Positions 35,195-47,082 of a stretch of DNA of 64,000 bases are shown piece after piece; position 1 is the stretch's first letter; each line of letters opens with the position of its first letter. Under the pieces are notes generated by a model that was not told where the DNA came from, made no database searches, and worked only from the letters and a program-made list of their open reading frames with translations. The stretch is from Desmodesmus armatus (taxonomy: Eukaryota > Chlorophyta > Chlorophyceae > Sphaeropleales > Scenedesmaceae). The translations under genes and the position numbers were made by a program. The stretch covers positions 1,071,001 to 1,135,000 of the forward strand of contig VIIQ02000005.1 in assembly GCA_007449985.2 (NCBI GenBank). The letters run 5' to 3'.

Positions 35195-38100
35195 ATGGCG
35201 CTGTCCTTCCAGTCTCGCGCTCTCAGGCCCGCTCAGGCATCAGTGCCTGGGGGGCGTAGTCGCAGGGCTCTGGTTTGCCAGGCTAAGAAGACCGCAGATG
35301 GTCCCTCTATTGCAGTTGTAGGAGTCACTGGTGCCGTGGGCCAGGAATTCCTGCAGGTCAGCATTAGCAGCAGTAGCAGCAGCCCAGACACCCTGGCAGC
35401 AGGGTTTGTCACAGCCATACCCAGCAGTGCAGGCGGACTGATGTGCAGTTTTATTTGACCTTATAGGTGCTGAAGGAGAGGAACTTCCCGTACCGCAGCA
35501 TCAAGCTGCTGGCCAGTGCAAGGTGGGGCTGAATTGGCCGGCCAGGCTGGTGTGTGGGGCAGTTGGGAAGGCGGCAGACCATACGGCAAACAGCAATGGC
35601 CTTGAAGCAGTTGCTGGCTTATGTTGCAGTGAAATCAGGTGGGGCTTGTATTGCTGTGTGCAGGTCTGCAGGCAAGAAGCAGGAGTTCGAGGGTGAGGAG
35701 TACACCGTTGAGGAGCTGACAGAAAACAGGTGAGATGCGGGAGCTTTTGAATTGGTGCACTGATGTCAGCAGCCACAGCATTGACTGGGTGAGGGCTTGG
35801 GTGTTTGAACATGTAGTCAGTTGCCAAATGTTGGTGGTGTGCTGGAGGAGCCTTCAGCAGCAACTGGGGTTGCAAAGCAGGGGTGACGGAACTGCGGCAA
35901 GCAGCAACAGCAGTTTGGCCAGGAGCCCATGCGGCCTCTGTGCAAGTGCTTCTATAGGTGGATCCGGGTTCTGACACGCAATTTGTGGCTGACTGTTGCT
36001 GTGTGGTTGCAGCTTTGAGGGTGTTGACATTGCCCTGTTCAGTGCTGGTGGCTCCATCAGCAAGAAGCTGGGCCCTGCTGCACAGAAGGCGGGAGCTGTG
36101 GTGAGTGGAGGGGCAGTGTGCGGGTTGGTTGCTGACCAGCTGCACTGCTGACCTGCACAGCTTGTCGGCTCACACAGACTCGACCCAGCCGCATGTGCTG
36201 GGGAGCACAGCAGATGCTTGCACCTGCAGCTGTTCCTCCGCCAGAGCTGCCACCAGCCCAGCACATAGATACCAGCTTCAGCCCCGGCATGCAGGCCGCG
36301 CTGTGCTGGGCTGGGCTGCAGTTGTGGTGAAAAACATAACAACCTGCACTGTTGTGCCTGATGCCCTGTCCTGCTCAGGTTGTTGACAACAGCTCAGCCT
36401 TCCGCATGACTGAGGGTGTGCCCCTGGTCATCCCCGAGGTTAACCCTGATGCCATGAAGCACATCAAGATTGGAGGTGGGGCACTGACTGCCCAGCAGCA
36501 CAGGACAAGTGTGCAGCTTCTCGAGCAGCAGCAAGATGTCATGAAGCAGCAGCTGCTGCTTGAGTGCAGCAGCTGAGTCCAGTTTTGCAAAGGGGTGTTG
36601 TTAGAGCGAGGACATGGCAATGCAGCTGCCTTTGCTGCAACCAAGCACCCATATGACTATATTGGATCAGCGGCGCACCGATGTGCCTGGCACACCAAGT
36701 CAATCTCGCCTCATGCGCTGGCCGTTGACCTGTTGTGCTGCTGCAGGTGGTGGTGCCATCATTGCCAACCCCAACTGCAGCACCATCATTGCCCTGATGG
36801 CAGTGACCCCCCTGCACAAGGTGGCCAAGGTGAAGCGCATGATTGTCAGCACCTACCAGGCAGCCAGTGGAGCAGGAGCAGCTGCCATGGAGGAGCTGAA
36901 GGAGCAGACCAGGGACGTGTTGGAAGGAAGGGAGGCAAAGCCAGTCATCTTCCCATACCAGGTACTGCCGGCATGCCCTGTCCCTGCACCAGCAGCAGCA
37001 GCTGTAGCAGCCGACGCCCATGGCCTGGCGTGCATAGACTCAGTGCATGTCCACAGTTTGGTCAGAGGGCACGGCATTGCATGCGCCTGCATGTGCAGAG
37101 CCTCTGCACTGAGTGCGGCAGCATTCCGGCAAGCAGAGGGGCCCCGCTCACTGTTCACTGTTCAGCAGGCATTGTGATTCCGGCAGAAGCGTCTCAAATG
37201 GTCATGCTTGTACGGCTCAAGGCTTCTTGTGCAGGCTCTAACCTGTCGCCGTCCCAGCTGAGGCCTATGGCAGTGCCTCACATGCCTCATTGTGCTGGCA
37301 GTCCTGCTGATGCTTTGTTGTCACTTACGCGCGCCTGTGTCACCATGTCGCTGCTGCCTCGCCTATGCAGTACGCGTTCAACCTGTTCAGCCACAACAGC
37401 AGCATGGACGCTGAGATTGGCTACAATGAGGAGGAGATCAAGATGGTGAAGGAGACCAAGAAGATCTGGGGCACGCAAGACGTCAACATCACGGCAACAT
37501 GCATCCGTGTGCCAGTCATGCGCGCGCACGCTGAGAGCATAAACCTGGAGTTTGAGGACGACATTTCTGAGGCTGAGGCCAAGCAGGCACTTGAGAAGGC
37601 GGAAGGCGTGTCCATCATTGATGACAGGTGACCAGGAGGATGGGGGTCAGCAGTCAGAGGCAGGCGTCGAGAGAGAGACAGGGCGAGGGTACTACCTGGT
37701 GCATGAACTGGAAATGCATGCAACTGGGTTGTCTGCTGACTATGTTGGTCGTGAGCCGAATGAATACAGTACGAGCGGGTGTTGCACGTGCTTTTGAGTA
37801 GGCATGGCTTGGCCATTCATCATGACGGCTGCTTTGTCCTGCCGCCAGTTGCAAGTGATAGCAAGTGGTGATTGACAGCCAGAGGACCCGGTCATATGTG
37901 TTGTTGTGCTGACCAATGTGTCTGCTGTGCTGCACGTGCTGCATTGCGTGTGCGTGCAGGTCCAAGAACCGCTTCCCCACCCCTCTGGATGCCACCACCC
38001 GTGATGACGTGTATGTTGGCCGCATCAGGCGCGACATCAGCCGGAAGGACAGCAAGGGCCTGGAGCTGTTTGTGTGCGGAGACCAGATCAAGAAGGGTGA

Positions 38101-38441
38101 GCAGGGGGGGTGCTAGGCGAGACCGTGCTGATGTCAGCCACGGGCCTATCTGAACTCACAAGCCTTGTTTGACAGAAGGCTGAAAAGCAAATGGCTGCCC
38201 TGGTTTCAGCAACGACGCATCACATGCGTCGCTGTCTGACGAAGGCTTTGATGCATTCTGCAATGGAGAGTGGCAGCAGCTGCCACAAGGCTGCAGAACG
38301 CACCTATCCTAGTGGGTTGCTCAAAGTTTTACCGTAGAGTTTGGTGGTGTCCCACACTGACCAGAAGTATCTGCTTGTGCTGTGCTTGCAGGTGCTGCTC
38401 TGAACGCAGTGCAGATTGCTGAGCTGCTGCTGAAAAACTGA
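35195..38441 (+). CDS. ASD: Aspartate-semialdehyde dehydrogenase, plastid
   Basis: Nine exons: 35195-35356, 35467-35522, 35664-35729, 36013-36100, 36379-36475, 36747-36961, 37371-37627, 37960-38096, 38392-38441 (375 aa, exact phase closure). It reduces aspartyl-4-phosphate to aspartate semialdehyde with NADPH, at the branch to Lys, Thr, Met and Ile. [20 protein letters not shown] with following Arg residues is a plastid transit peptide. The Rossmann motif is [14 protein letters not shown], the catalytic Cys lies in [10 protein letters not shown], substrate-loop residues in DNSSAFRM and the active-site His in [10 protein letters not shown]. In that last motif Ala replaces the usual Gly of VPVxRGH. 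The C-terminus [12 protein letters not shown] is typical. Mature length fits the family. Confidence 0.97.
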
Positions 38442-39172
38442 ACTACTGGGACCCCTTGACTGGCGCTGCAGGAGCGCTGAACTAGCACGGACACAGCATG
38501 CAATGCTGTTGTGACACCACAGCAGCAGCCATGTACAGCAGTCGCAGTGCGCAGCATTTGTATGAGCAGTGCGTTGTTGGACTGCTGGGCTGTGCGGGTC
38601 AATGATCCGCACAACTGTTGCAGTGCAGTTGCTGCACGTCATGTCGCTGGGTCATGACTGCACAGGGTCCTCACTGGCAACCCACTTTACAAACTGTTGT
38701 ACATGACTGCCACGACAACTTCACTCCGTTTGCACATTGAACACATTCAAAAGGCTCAGCAGCCAACAGCCAATGTGTCTGGCACAATCCATCACCACGA
38801 CCACAAACTTTGTCAATTGAAGGACAGAACACACACCACCCTTGCAAGCAAGTACGAGCTTGAAGTAGCACCCTTTCAAGACTGCACTCAGGCTGTTGCC
38901 AGCAGGACCACCGCCTTCATGCACGATAGCTCCATATTGGCACTCAAAGCACAGCCGCGTGCGTCACGATCTGAAAAGTGAACTTACGCCCTGTTACTGC
39001 CGTCCTGCTTCCTGAGCTGCCAACCTACTGATCCTGAGGCTGGTGGACGCTGAAAACCGGCCCAGCCGCTCTGCTGACATGGCCTGCACACCTAGACTAC
39101 CACAATTGTGATACTGACCCTGCGGGCCTCTGCTCATGTGCTGCAGGACTTGCATTTTTCGCGCGCACTGCC
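38442..39172. other. Convergent 3' region between ASD and GDI
   Basis: These 731 bp hold two 3' UTRs. I see no gene or repeat here. Confidence 0.45.
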
Positions 39173-42100
39173 TCACTCCTGCTGCTGAGCCAGGCGTGGG
39201 TCCTTCGAATTGAGGTCAATGTCCTTGCCTGTGATGCGCTTGTACATGTCCAGCACATCATCCACCGTGGTCTCAAAGTGAGTGGTGGCGTCATAACCCT
39301 TGCTGATGAAGCAGCCATCACTGCAGCAGCAGGACAGCAGCAACCAGGCAGGGGATTTTCAACATCAACGACAGATATGCAGTGGTAGGGCAGTACAACA
39401 GCTATTGTCAACACAAGCCCCAAATCACTGTACTGTGGCCTGACACTCCAGCAGTGGCACTTGGTGCCCCTGTAGCGGCCACTGACACCCCGTACCAGCA
39501 CAATGACAATTGAGCCTACTGCTGGTGCGCATCCACACAAAGCAAGCCCCAACTGGACTCTGACTGCAGTCTGCCGCTTGCCGCCAGCCTTTCACTCCTC
39601 ACCTGTGGCCGTCTGCCAGTGGTTCATGCACATCCACCACCTCCACAAACTTCTCGTCAATGGGCCCCAGCAGGGCCAGGCCAGGTGCCAGCTCAGCCTC
39701 TGGCGCAGACGTCTCCACAGTGGTAGACACAAACGCCAGCCACTTGTTGTTGGCGGCCACGTTGTGGGCGTAGGAGCAGCAGAACACATACATGTCTGCG
39801 AGATAAAGCACATCAACAACGACGACAAAGCGCGATGTCAATAGGCCAAAGTAGGGAGGACTGCATGAAGACGGAAGGCAAGGGATCTGGCAGGCCAACA
39901 GCTGTGCTGTCTGCCAGTGAGCAGCCCCTCACGACTGCAATCGTCCTGCAAACACCACAGCGACCCGTCCAGCCACAGTCTGCGGCACCCTGGCAGGACT
40001 GGCCCATAACACATCCTGTTGAACCAGCACTATATTCACCCATCCACCCACCTGAGCGGCGCCCAATCTGCTTCTGCGGCAGGATGATCTGCGCGCTGTG
40101 CACGTTGTCTGTGTTGGGGAGGGGGTGGCTCAAGACGCACAGCGCGCGCACCACACGAGACGTCACACGCGACTTGCCGGGGAAGTAGCTAGCATCGCCA
40201 ACCACAAACTTGCACTTAGCTGTCTCGCCCTCGCTGCTGACACCCACTGCCTTGCCAGCTTCATCGTACTCGACCTTGGCATCAGCCTTGTGCAGCATGT
40301 AGGTGCCACCATACACAGCACTCAACCGCGCAAACGCCTGCAGCATGGCAGCAGCGCGGCAGGGTCCCAGCCTGTTACTTTCCTTGCTAGGCAAGGCAAG
40401 CCACAGCAGGTGGAGCTGCAGCAATGCAGCCTCCATCCAGCATATTGACCATCACTGATTACATCACCCACAGCAGCAGATGGTGCAGCATCATCTTTGT
40501 GTGGGCCAAGGGGCCAACATGTAAGCCGCACGGTGTGTGGGTACCTTGCACAGCTTAGCTGCAGCTGCAACAGCCATCAGCTAGGACCAGCTGCAAAAGG
40601 ACCAATCGCGCCATGCTGTGTGCACGTGGTCCTGCATGCTCCAGCCTGGCAGCAACTGACATAACAAGCTGCTGCTGCTGCTACTGCGGCGTTAAAAGCA
40701 CCAGTTGCTGGTGTGAGTGCAGCACACCTGTGGCAGCTCTCCCAGGCCATATCGTGGGTAGATGTATGGTGAGGTGAGGCCGTCATAGCGCAGCAGGCTG
40801 TCATGGTACAGCTTGATCTTCTCCACTGTGGGAAGGGCTGGCTGGTCCAGGTAGTTGTCGTCCCTGCAGCAAACACGCAGCGCACAGCACAACATGCCGA
40901 TGCGACCTCTGATCACAGCAAGTCATTGCAGACAGCACTGACGAAGAACATGGCAGTGCATGCAGCAGCACTGCATGCGAATCACCATGCCAACAACCGT
41001 ATTAGACAAGGTCACTGACACAGTCCAGCTGTATTTTTGCTCTGGCAAGCATAGCGCTTGCCAGGGCTGCCACTCAAGCTGTGCAGAAAACAGCTAGGCC
41101 GGTCTTTACTGGTGGCACTGCCATCCCATCCACGCTTCCCACCTGTGCAGTGCCAGGGCATGGCCAATGAAGTCAATGGTCTGTGCGTCCAGGCCAAAGT
41201 GTGCATACAGTGCTGACATGGGCATGTTGTACAGGTTGAGGCCCTTGTAGGTGGCTGGGTTCTTCTCATCAAACTCCTGCACATAGCTGCAGGGCAGCAG
41301 ATACAAAGGGCATGGTCAGTTGCACAGCTATGCAAGAGCAACAGCGCCATGCTGCAGTCACTGTATTGCTGCTGCTGGGCCCAACCACCAGGGAGGGTTA
41401 ATGCTCCAGCTGCCTGCTGCTGCTGCTGCAAGCCGACCCGCTTCCACATGGCACAGTGCATAAGTTTGCAGTGGGTGCTTGTCTGCATGCGGCAGATGCA
41501 GTGTTCAGGGCGATGTGCTGGCCCCAGTGGCTGTGATGTGCGCCTGACTCACAGGAAGAAGCCACGTGCCCGCCGCTTCTCAAACAGGCCCATCAGGGGT
41601 GACCTGAGCGCCTCCATGTCTGTAGCTGGCACCTTGTACACCTTGCCCCTGCAGCAACGCAGCACAGCACACACCAGCAAGACCGACTGGTGGTGTGCTG
41701 GGGTGCAGGCCTCTCTCCAGCAGTTTCAACAGCAGGCAGACGCTTGGTCGCACAGGCTACAGGTTTGAAAAACAACCAATTGTTTGATCAATTGTTCACC
41801 GCTTAGATGCAAGCGACTGCAAAGTATCCGTGCCGGCAAGTGTTTGCCATGCTTACCCTGCACCCCAACTGCTCCTGCATCGACTTACTTGTTGAACACA
41901 TAGCTGCCGTCCACTGCTTTGAACTCCAGGTACTTTGTGACGTCTGTATAGACCAGCACGCGCACCAGCTTGCCATTGGCCATAATGAACTTGGGAATCA
42001 GATCCACATTGTAGTCCCTGCTGGCGCCCAGCTCCTTGGGCACAGGCTGACCAGGCTTGAAACGCTCCCACAGCTGCACAGCGCGCAACAGCCGCACCAG

Positions 42101-42481
42101 ATGCTTGTGTCAAGGTGCACCTAAGCTGTAATTGCCACACATTACACAGCTTGCCGAGCAACACACTGCTTCACTGGGCTCTCCAACACCTGGGCAATGC
42201 GATGTGTCCACCAGTGCCTGTAATGCGCCAGCCTGCAAGGCAGGCACCCACCTGGGTAAGGTTCAAGGAAGCTGACTCCCCACCGTAGTAGCTGTTGCGA
42301 TCCATGTGAAGCACCTGCGGGGCGCATGTTGAGTCAGCCTCTGTTGACAGCCCTGTGGGCTCGGTGAGGGGGCGACAGCGGTTTGATAGTGTACCTTCAT
42401 TCCAGACACAGACAGCAGCCCAGAAATGATGCACTCCTTCAGGCCTGTGCCCAGCACGATGGCATCATACTCTTGGTCCAT
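39173..42481 (-). CDS. GDI: Rab GDP-dissociation inhibitor
   Basis: Nine exons on the minus strand: 42481-42395, 42314-42252, 42073-41889, 41648-41553, 41286-41143, 40863-40728, 40337-40052, 39795-39603, 39320-39173. They give 445 aa, the normal GDI length, with every phase matching. Motifs: [20 protein letters not shown] (FAD-type fold start), [19 protein letters not shown] (sequence-conserved region 1), [35 protein letters not shown] (Rab-binding platform and mobile effector loop), [20 protein letters not shown] and [23 protein letters not shown] extracts GDP-bound prenylated Rabs from membranes and recycles them through the cytosol. GDI rather than REP is supported by the short length and the lack of REP inserts. 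The gene looks intact and ordinary. Confidence 0.97.
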
Positions 42482-42919
42482 GGTGGGGAGTGCTGCGACT
42501 GATCTGGTTTGTTGTGTCTGAGCTAATGCCTCAGCTGCATGCACAGGCAGGAGTCAACCCCCTGATCAACAACAACGAAGCAATCCAGAGCCCTCCTGGC
42601 ACAAGAACAACACTGGCACAGGAAACAGACTGCAACACCGACAGCCAGTTGGTTTCAAGCACCAAGCGTCGTGTGCCTTGCTGAGAGGAGTCTTGATCAG
42701 AGCTTCTACATAGCGATGGACGTGCTGCCAACAGACACGCCGAGGATATGATGGGTCCTTACGTAAACCTAAGCATTTTTTGTGCACCTCTTCCGCAGAG
42801 AGGCATGCAGCTGCGTTGAATGAACAATTAGTTTTGCCAGGGCCAAGCACATACGCTACTGGGGAGCCCACCGTCACACCCCATCCCCACTGCTGACACA
42901 TCACCCTTCTGCTGACATC
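42482..42919. promoter_or_regulatory. Divergent promoter region, GDI / PCD
   Basis: The 438 bp lie between divergent start codons. No element can be named with confidence. Confidence 0.45.
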
Positions 42920-44191
42920 ATGCACCTCGTTCGTGCCTTGCCCTCTGTTGTTCACGGCAGCAGGACTGGATCATGCATTTCACCAACTGTGGCCAGCCAT
43001 ATGCTACGAGTCCAGCCCAGGCAGGTCACCGTGCACAGTGCCAACCTGGCACAGAAGCGCTGCGAGCCGTGTGAAGCCTCCCACGACGCCATGGACAAGA
43101 TGGGACTGTCAATGATCATGGATCAGGAGACAGCAGAGAAGTACCGTGCAGAGGTCAGCACCCTGAATGGCCTGCTAGTGCAGCTGTGGGAGGGGCGACA
43201 GTCACTAGCAACAGTGGATGGGTCAGCCTGTGTGACACTGTGTGACACTGTCGGCTTGATGGCAGCGCTGGGTATGTTGTGTATCAGCTGCAGATGGCTG
43301 AGGCTGATATTACAAACACAGACACAGTGTGTGTAGTCATCAACAGGTGCCTCTTGCTCTGTCAAAACAACACAGGTTGACCCCGGTGGCAGTTGGCGCG
43401 GGATGCAGAGAATCGGCTGCGCATCAAGCGCAGGATGCGCACAAAAAACTTTGTCAAGGTGAGTTCGTCTGCGTTACAAGGATTTTGTCAGCATCCAGTG
43501 CGTTCAGCAGTTGCACACCCTCCCCCTGCCTGCAGGGAGTTGAGCACCTTGAGCAGCTCCTCCAGCAAAGATGTCCTTTTAATTCTAGCACAGGAGGTGC
43601 CCTTGGCCAGTTGTCACTTTTACCAGCATGTTCAGGCTGAGATAGCAGCATGCGAGCACTAGTGCCAGCTGTGGTCTGGTGTTGTGGTGCAGGGTCTGGA
43701 TCTCTTGCAGCGTGTGGGTGAGGTTGCTGAACAGGAGGCCCACCACCCCGACCTGCACCTGGAGGTGAGGCCACTGCCAGGGTAGCATACTGCCAGGGAA
43801 GCGTACTGCTCACATTGCAGCGTCAGTGTCCCCTGTTGGCTATCTCCCGCATTCGTGCGATGGGGGCAAGCCTTCACGCATCCACTATGAGGTTGTTGCC
43901 AGCAGCTGATGCCTCAGTTCCTAAATCTTGCTTTGCAGTGTCCTTGTCAGGGCAGGACTATGCGCATGTCAAGGACATGCCAGGGTCGACCCAGTCCAAC
44001 ACACGTGCTTTCAGCGATGTTGAGGGTTGTGCTCATTGATGCAGGGCTGGAACAACATCACCATTGAGCTCTGGACGCATGAGCGTGATGGGCTGTCAGA
44101 GAACGACTTCATTGTGGCTGCTAAGCTTGATGAACTGCTGGCAACGCCTGATGTGCAGCAATTGCTCAGCAAAAAACAGCCAGAGCTGTGA
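42920..44191 (+). CDS. PCD: Pterin-4a-carbinolamine dehydratase, with an apparent 1-nt frame break in exon 2
   Basis: Exons: 42920-43153, 43376-43458, 43693-43764, 44045-44191. The enzyme dehydrates 4a-hydroxytetrahydrobiopterin; plant plastid homologues are also linked to molybdopterin/CO2 physiology. The N-terminal about 45 residues look like a targeting peptide, followed by [19 protein letters not shown]. Exon 3 carries the active-site HHPDLHL ([20 protein letters not shown]) and exon 4 [20 protein letters not shown]. Exons 1, 3 and 4 are all phase 0, but exon 2 is 83 nt. From its acceptor it reads GTTGACCCCGG and then leaves frame before [20 protein letters not shown]. One more C in the C4 run would give VDPRWQL and 84 nt. 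So it is either a base-call error or a real lesion; the rest is well conserved. An in-frame start at the second Met, MLRVQPRQ, is also possible. Confidence 0.9.
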
Positions 44192-44840
44192 TAGCTGGTT
44201 GTTGGCCCCCGGCAGGGTCCCAGCATTGCAGCTGCCAGCCACGCAGCAATGTCAGGTGTCGCCGCACTGTTGATGTTGTTGGTACACCACTATTTTGCAG
44301 TTGACTACATCAAATGGCTAACAAGCTTTGTGTGTTTGTGTTGCCTTGCCTTGCCTTGCCTGGCCGTAGAGCCAGCCTGGCAGGATAGTGGCTGTATCAT
44401 AAGTTGTGGTTGCTCGGTCAGGCCTTCTGCACTAGCAAGTTGCCCTTGTGTTTTTGTTCTATGTACGCCTACGATTCCCACAGATGTTGGCTGACATCTC
44501 TGTTTGCCGATATCACTTGCTGGTCCGAGTAACGCGCCAAAACCTGAAACCAGCGTAGCGTTGAATTTGCGTGGTCGATGCTGTGTGCTTGACTCTTTGA
44601 ACCTCGAACATTCTTTCCAGTTTCAAGCAGGCCTTCTGTGGCTGTCCTTTTTGTCAAGGTCGAGGCTCACCCACCTCCCTAATCCCCGCAGCACCCCTTT
44701 AGCAAACGGCACGTTAATTAATCACTCAACGTCACTTGAAAGTATAGGGTGCCGTGGTTGCTCTCCTGTGCGAAGCAAATTCAACCTTCCCGCCGTTCAG
44801 TTGAGCCGATCTTGGCACAGGGTCTCAAGAGCTTGCAACG
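44192..44840. other. Intergenic region between two co-directional genes
   Basis: These 649 bp hold the PCD 3' UTR and the promoter of the secreted-protein gene. A (TTGCC)4-like repeat sits at about 44,340-44,360, and TTAATTAATCAC near 44,715 is an AT-rich island. Nothing else stands out. Confidence 0.45.
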
Positions 44841-47082
44841 ATGGACAGAAAGTTAGCAGCTATCATACTGGTAGTTATGGTGCTTGCAGGTAAGCTGCCT
44901 CGTGATGCTGGATGGAGTTGCATCGGCTGACCGCGGGACACAGCATCGATTTGCCTTTTGCCTTACGCCATTGTCATACCTAATCATCATAACTGTCCCG
45001 CACACCCTTGTTTAACGGGACTGCTTATTGCCCCTGCTGCCTTGCTCCCCCCTGCTGATACACCTCTGCTTTGGCAGGCTCGGAGGTGAGCGTGCTGTGT
45101 GGGTGTTGTGAAAGACCTCACATCAAAAGAACCACTGCCTCCAAGTTGCAGGTTCCAGCTTCAGCACTCACCGTTGACACCTACACTGCCTGCATGACTC
45201 TCAATTGCAACTGACCCTGCCGTGTGCAGGTCAAAGCCCAAGAGGAGCGCACAGCAACAGATGCAGCAGCTGCTGCAGCAGCTGACAGCCAGCAGCAGGT
45301 GATTGCAGGCGACCCAGCTTCCCTGGCAACTCTGGAGATCCCTGAGACAGACCTTGCCCCTGGTCTACCCACCCTCAACCTGACCAAGCTAACTCCCATC
45401 ATCCCCCTGCTGGCTGGCCTCAATGCCACTGTGCTTGTCAGCTGGGTGGATGTGGTTGAGAGGACACCTTCAGAGTCCCTGGCTCTGGTGGTGCCTGCCC
45501 TGAACAACCTAAATGCCAGCACCCTCGAGGCCTTTGTGGCTGCACTGCCTTACCTCAACTGGGAGACAATACTGGCCATCCTGCCCCTGGTGAATGAACT
45601 GCCTGCAAGCACTCTGACGTCCTACATCAACCTGCTGCAAGATGTGAGTGGAACAATTTAATCCGCATTTTGCCTGGCATGAGCGCAGGCATCGACACGG
45701 CACTGTGCTGCTTGCCCAACAGCATATGCGGGGGGGCTGTGACGTTCACACTCGCTTAGTGTTGCCATTGGCCAGACAACACGCAGCGGGGTCTTTGCCA
45801 GCCACACTTCATTGAACCTTGAAGTTTCTGTGCCGCTTGCTTACCCACTACTTACTTGCCCCCTGCCTGCATGTGCAGATTGACCCCAAGTGGCTTGAGC
45901 GGTTGCTGCCCGGCATTGTTGCCCTGGACCCCGACTGGGTCAACAAGGTGGTGCCAGCTGTGATCCGTGCCTTTGACCCTGACTACCTGGTGCGCCTGGT
46001 CAACGCCATTGCACCAGGACTCTCCAGGGTCAACCCTGACCTGCTGGTGGCGCTGCTGCCGCTGGTCAACACCATCAGCCTAGAGACATGGGCAAAGCTC
46101 ATTGAGCTGCTCAACATGATCACCATACCACAGGTGGGCATGCAATCAAAGGCGATAGCAGCTGAGCCTGAGGCTGTGCACTGGCAGCGGACTGCCCAAC
46201 TGACAGGTGGTGATGTAGCGGCGGCAGCAGCAGCAGCAGCCTCAGATGGCAGGTTGCGCACATAACCTATGCATGGTGGTGTTGACGGTCTGGTGTGGCG
46301 ATGAAAGCAATGCCACCACAATATGCCTTACCCACTGGAGTGTGAGATCTGATACTACTGTTGGTGTGGTGTGGTGTTCTGCTCCTCTGTGCAGCTGGAG
46401 TTCCTGCTGCACCTGCTGGACGTGACGGGTCCTATCCTGGACAAGATGGTGCGCATCCTCAACACCATGCGCCGCATGATCCCCATCGACAAGACCAACT
46501 ACATGGTAAGGGGTGTGCGCTGGGTGTAGCCTAGGTGTGTGTGTAGAGGCCTGCATCCATCCTCAGGGGTCCACCTCTGAATTGCAAACAGGCTGCTCAT
46601 GCTGTGCCGTCATTTTGTGGCATACCATCAGGCACCATGGTCGTCGAGCTTGGCCTGATTGATAGGGCTGGCAGCGTTGACCACCATGGACAGGCAGTTG
46701 GAGACAGGCAGCCCCAGCTGAATGAACAGATTGTCAGCACCCAGGTAGACCAACTGCATCCATGTCACACGACCAACGGACACTCACTCTCATTGTTGGT
46801 TTGGTGCATTCACTCATGTTACAGGGCAAGATCACAGTGTTCACCAAGCCCAAGGGCACCATTGGCCTGCAGGACAGCAGTGTCATCCTGGGTCGCAAGA
46901 TCCACCCACAGAGCCCCCCCAACAATGGCGCACCCCCCGCCCCCATCCCACCCCCAGTGCCTGCCCTGCCAAGGACACTCAACAGCTCAGCAAATGCAAC
47001 TGCAGCGGCACCTGCAGCGGCACCTGCAGCCAGCTCAAGCAGCGGCCGCCATCTGCTCAACGCCTGGCACCTGTGGTGGTAA
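44841..47082 (+). CDS. Secreted Leu/Pro-repeat glycoprotein, function unknown
   Basis: Six exons: 44841-44889, 45078-45085 (8-nt microexon), 45230-45643, 45879-46133, 46395-46505, 46825-47082 (364 aa, exact phase closure). The start MDRKLAAIILVVMVLAG is a signal peptide. The body consists of degenerate helical repeats of roughly 22-25 residues built on a L-x-x-L/V-P-x-L/V-x-x-L-N/D pattern: LTPIIPLLAGLNATVLVSWV, LALVVPALNNLNASTLEAFV, LAILPLVNELPASTLTSYIN, LERLLPGIVALDPDWVNKVV and LLVALLPLVNTISLETWAKL. N-glycosylation sequons include NLT, NAT, NAS and NSS. The C-terminal exon is Pro-rich then Ala-rich and ends RHLLNAWHLWW. I do not recognise the family. Secretion and glycosylation are inferred. 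The last exon lies inside the 7-kb duplicated segment, and a variant copy exists at 53,863. Confidence 0.8.
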
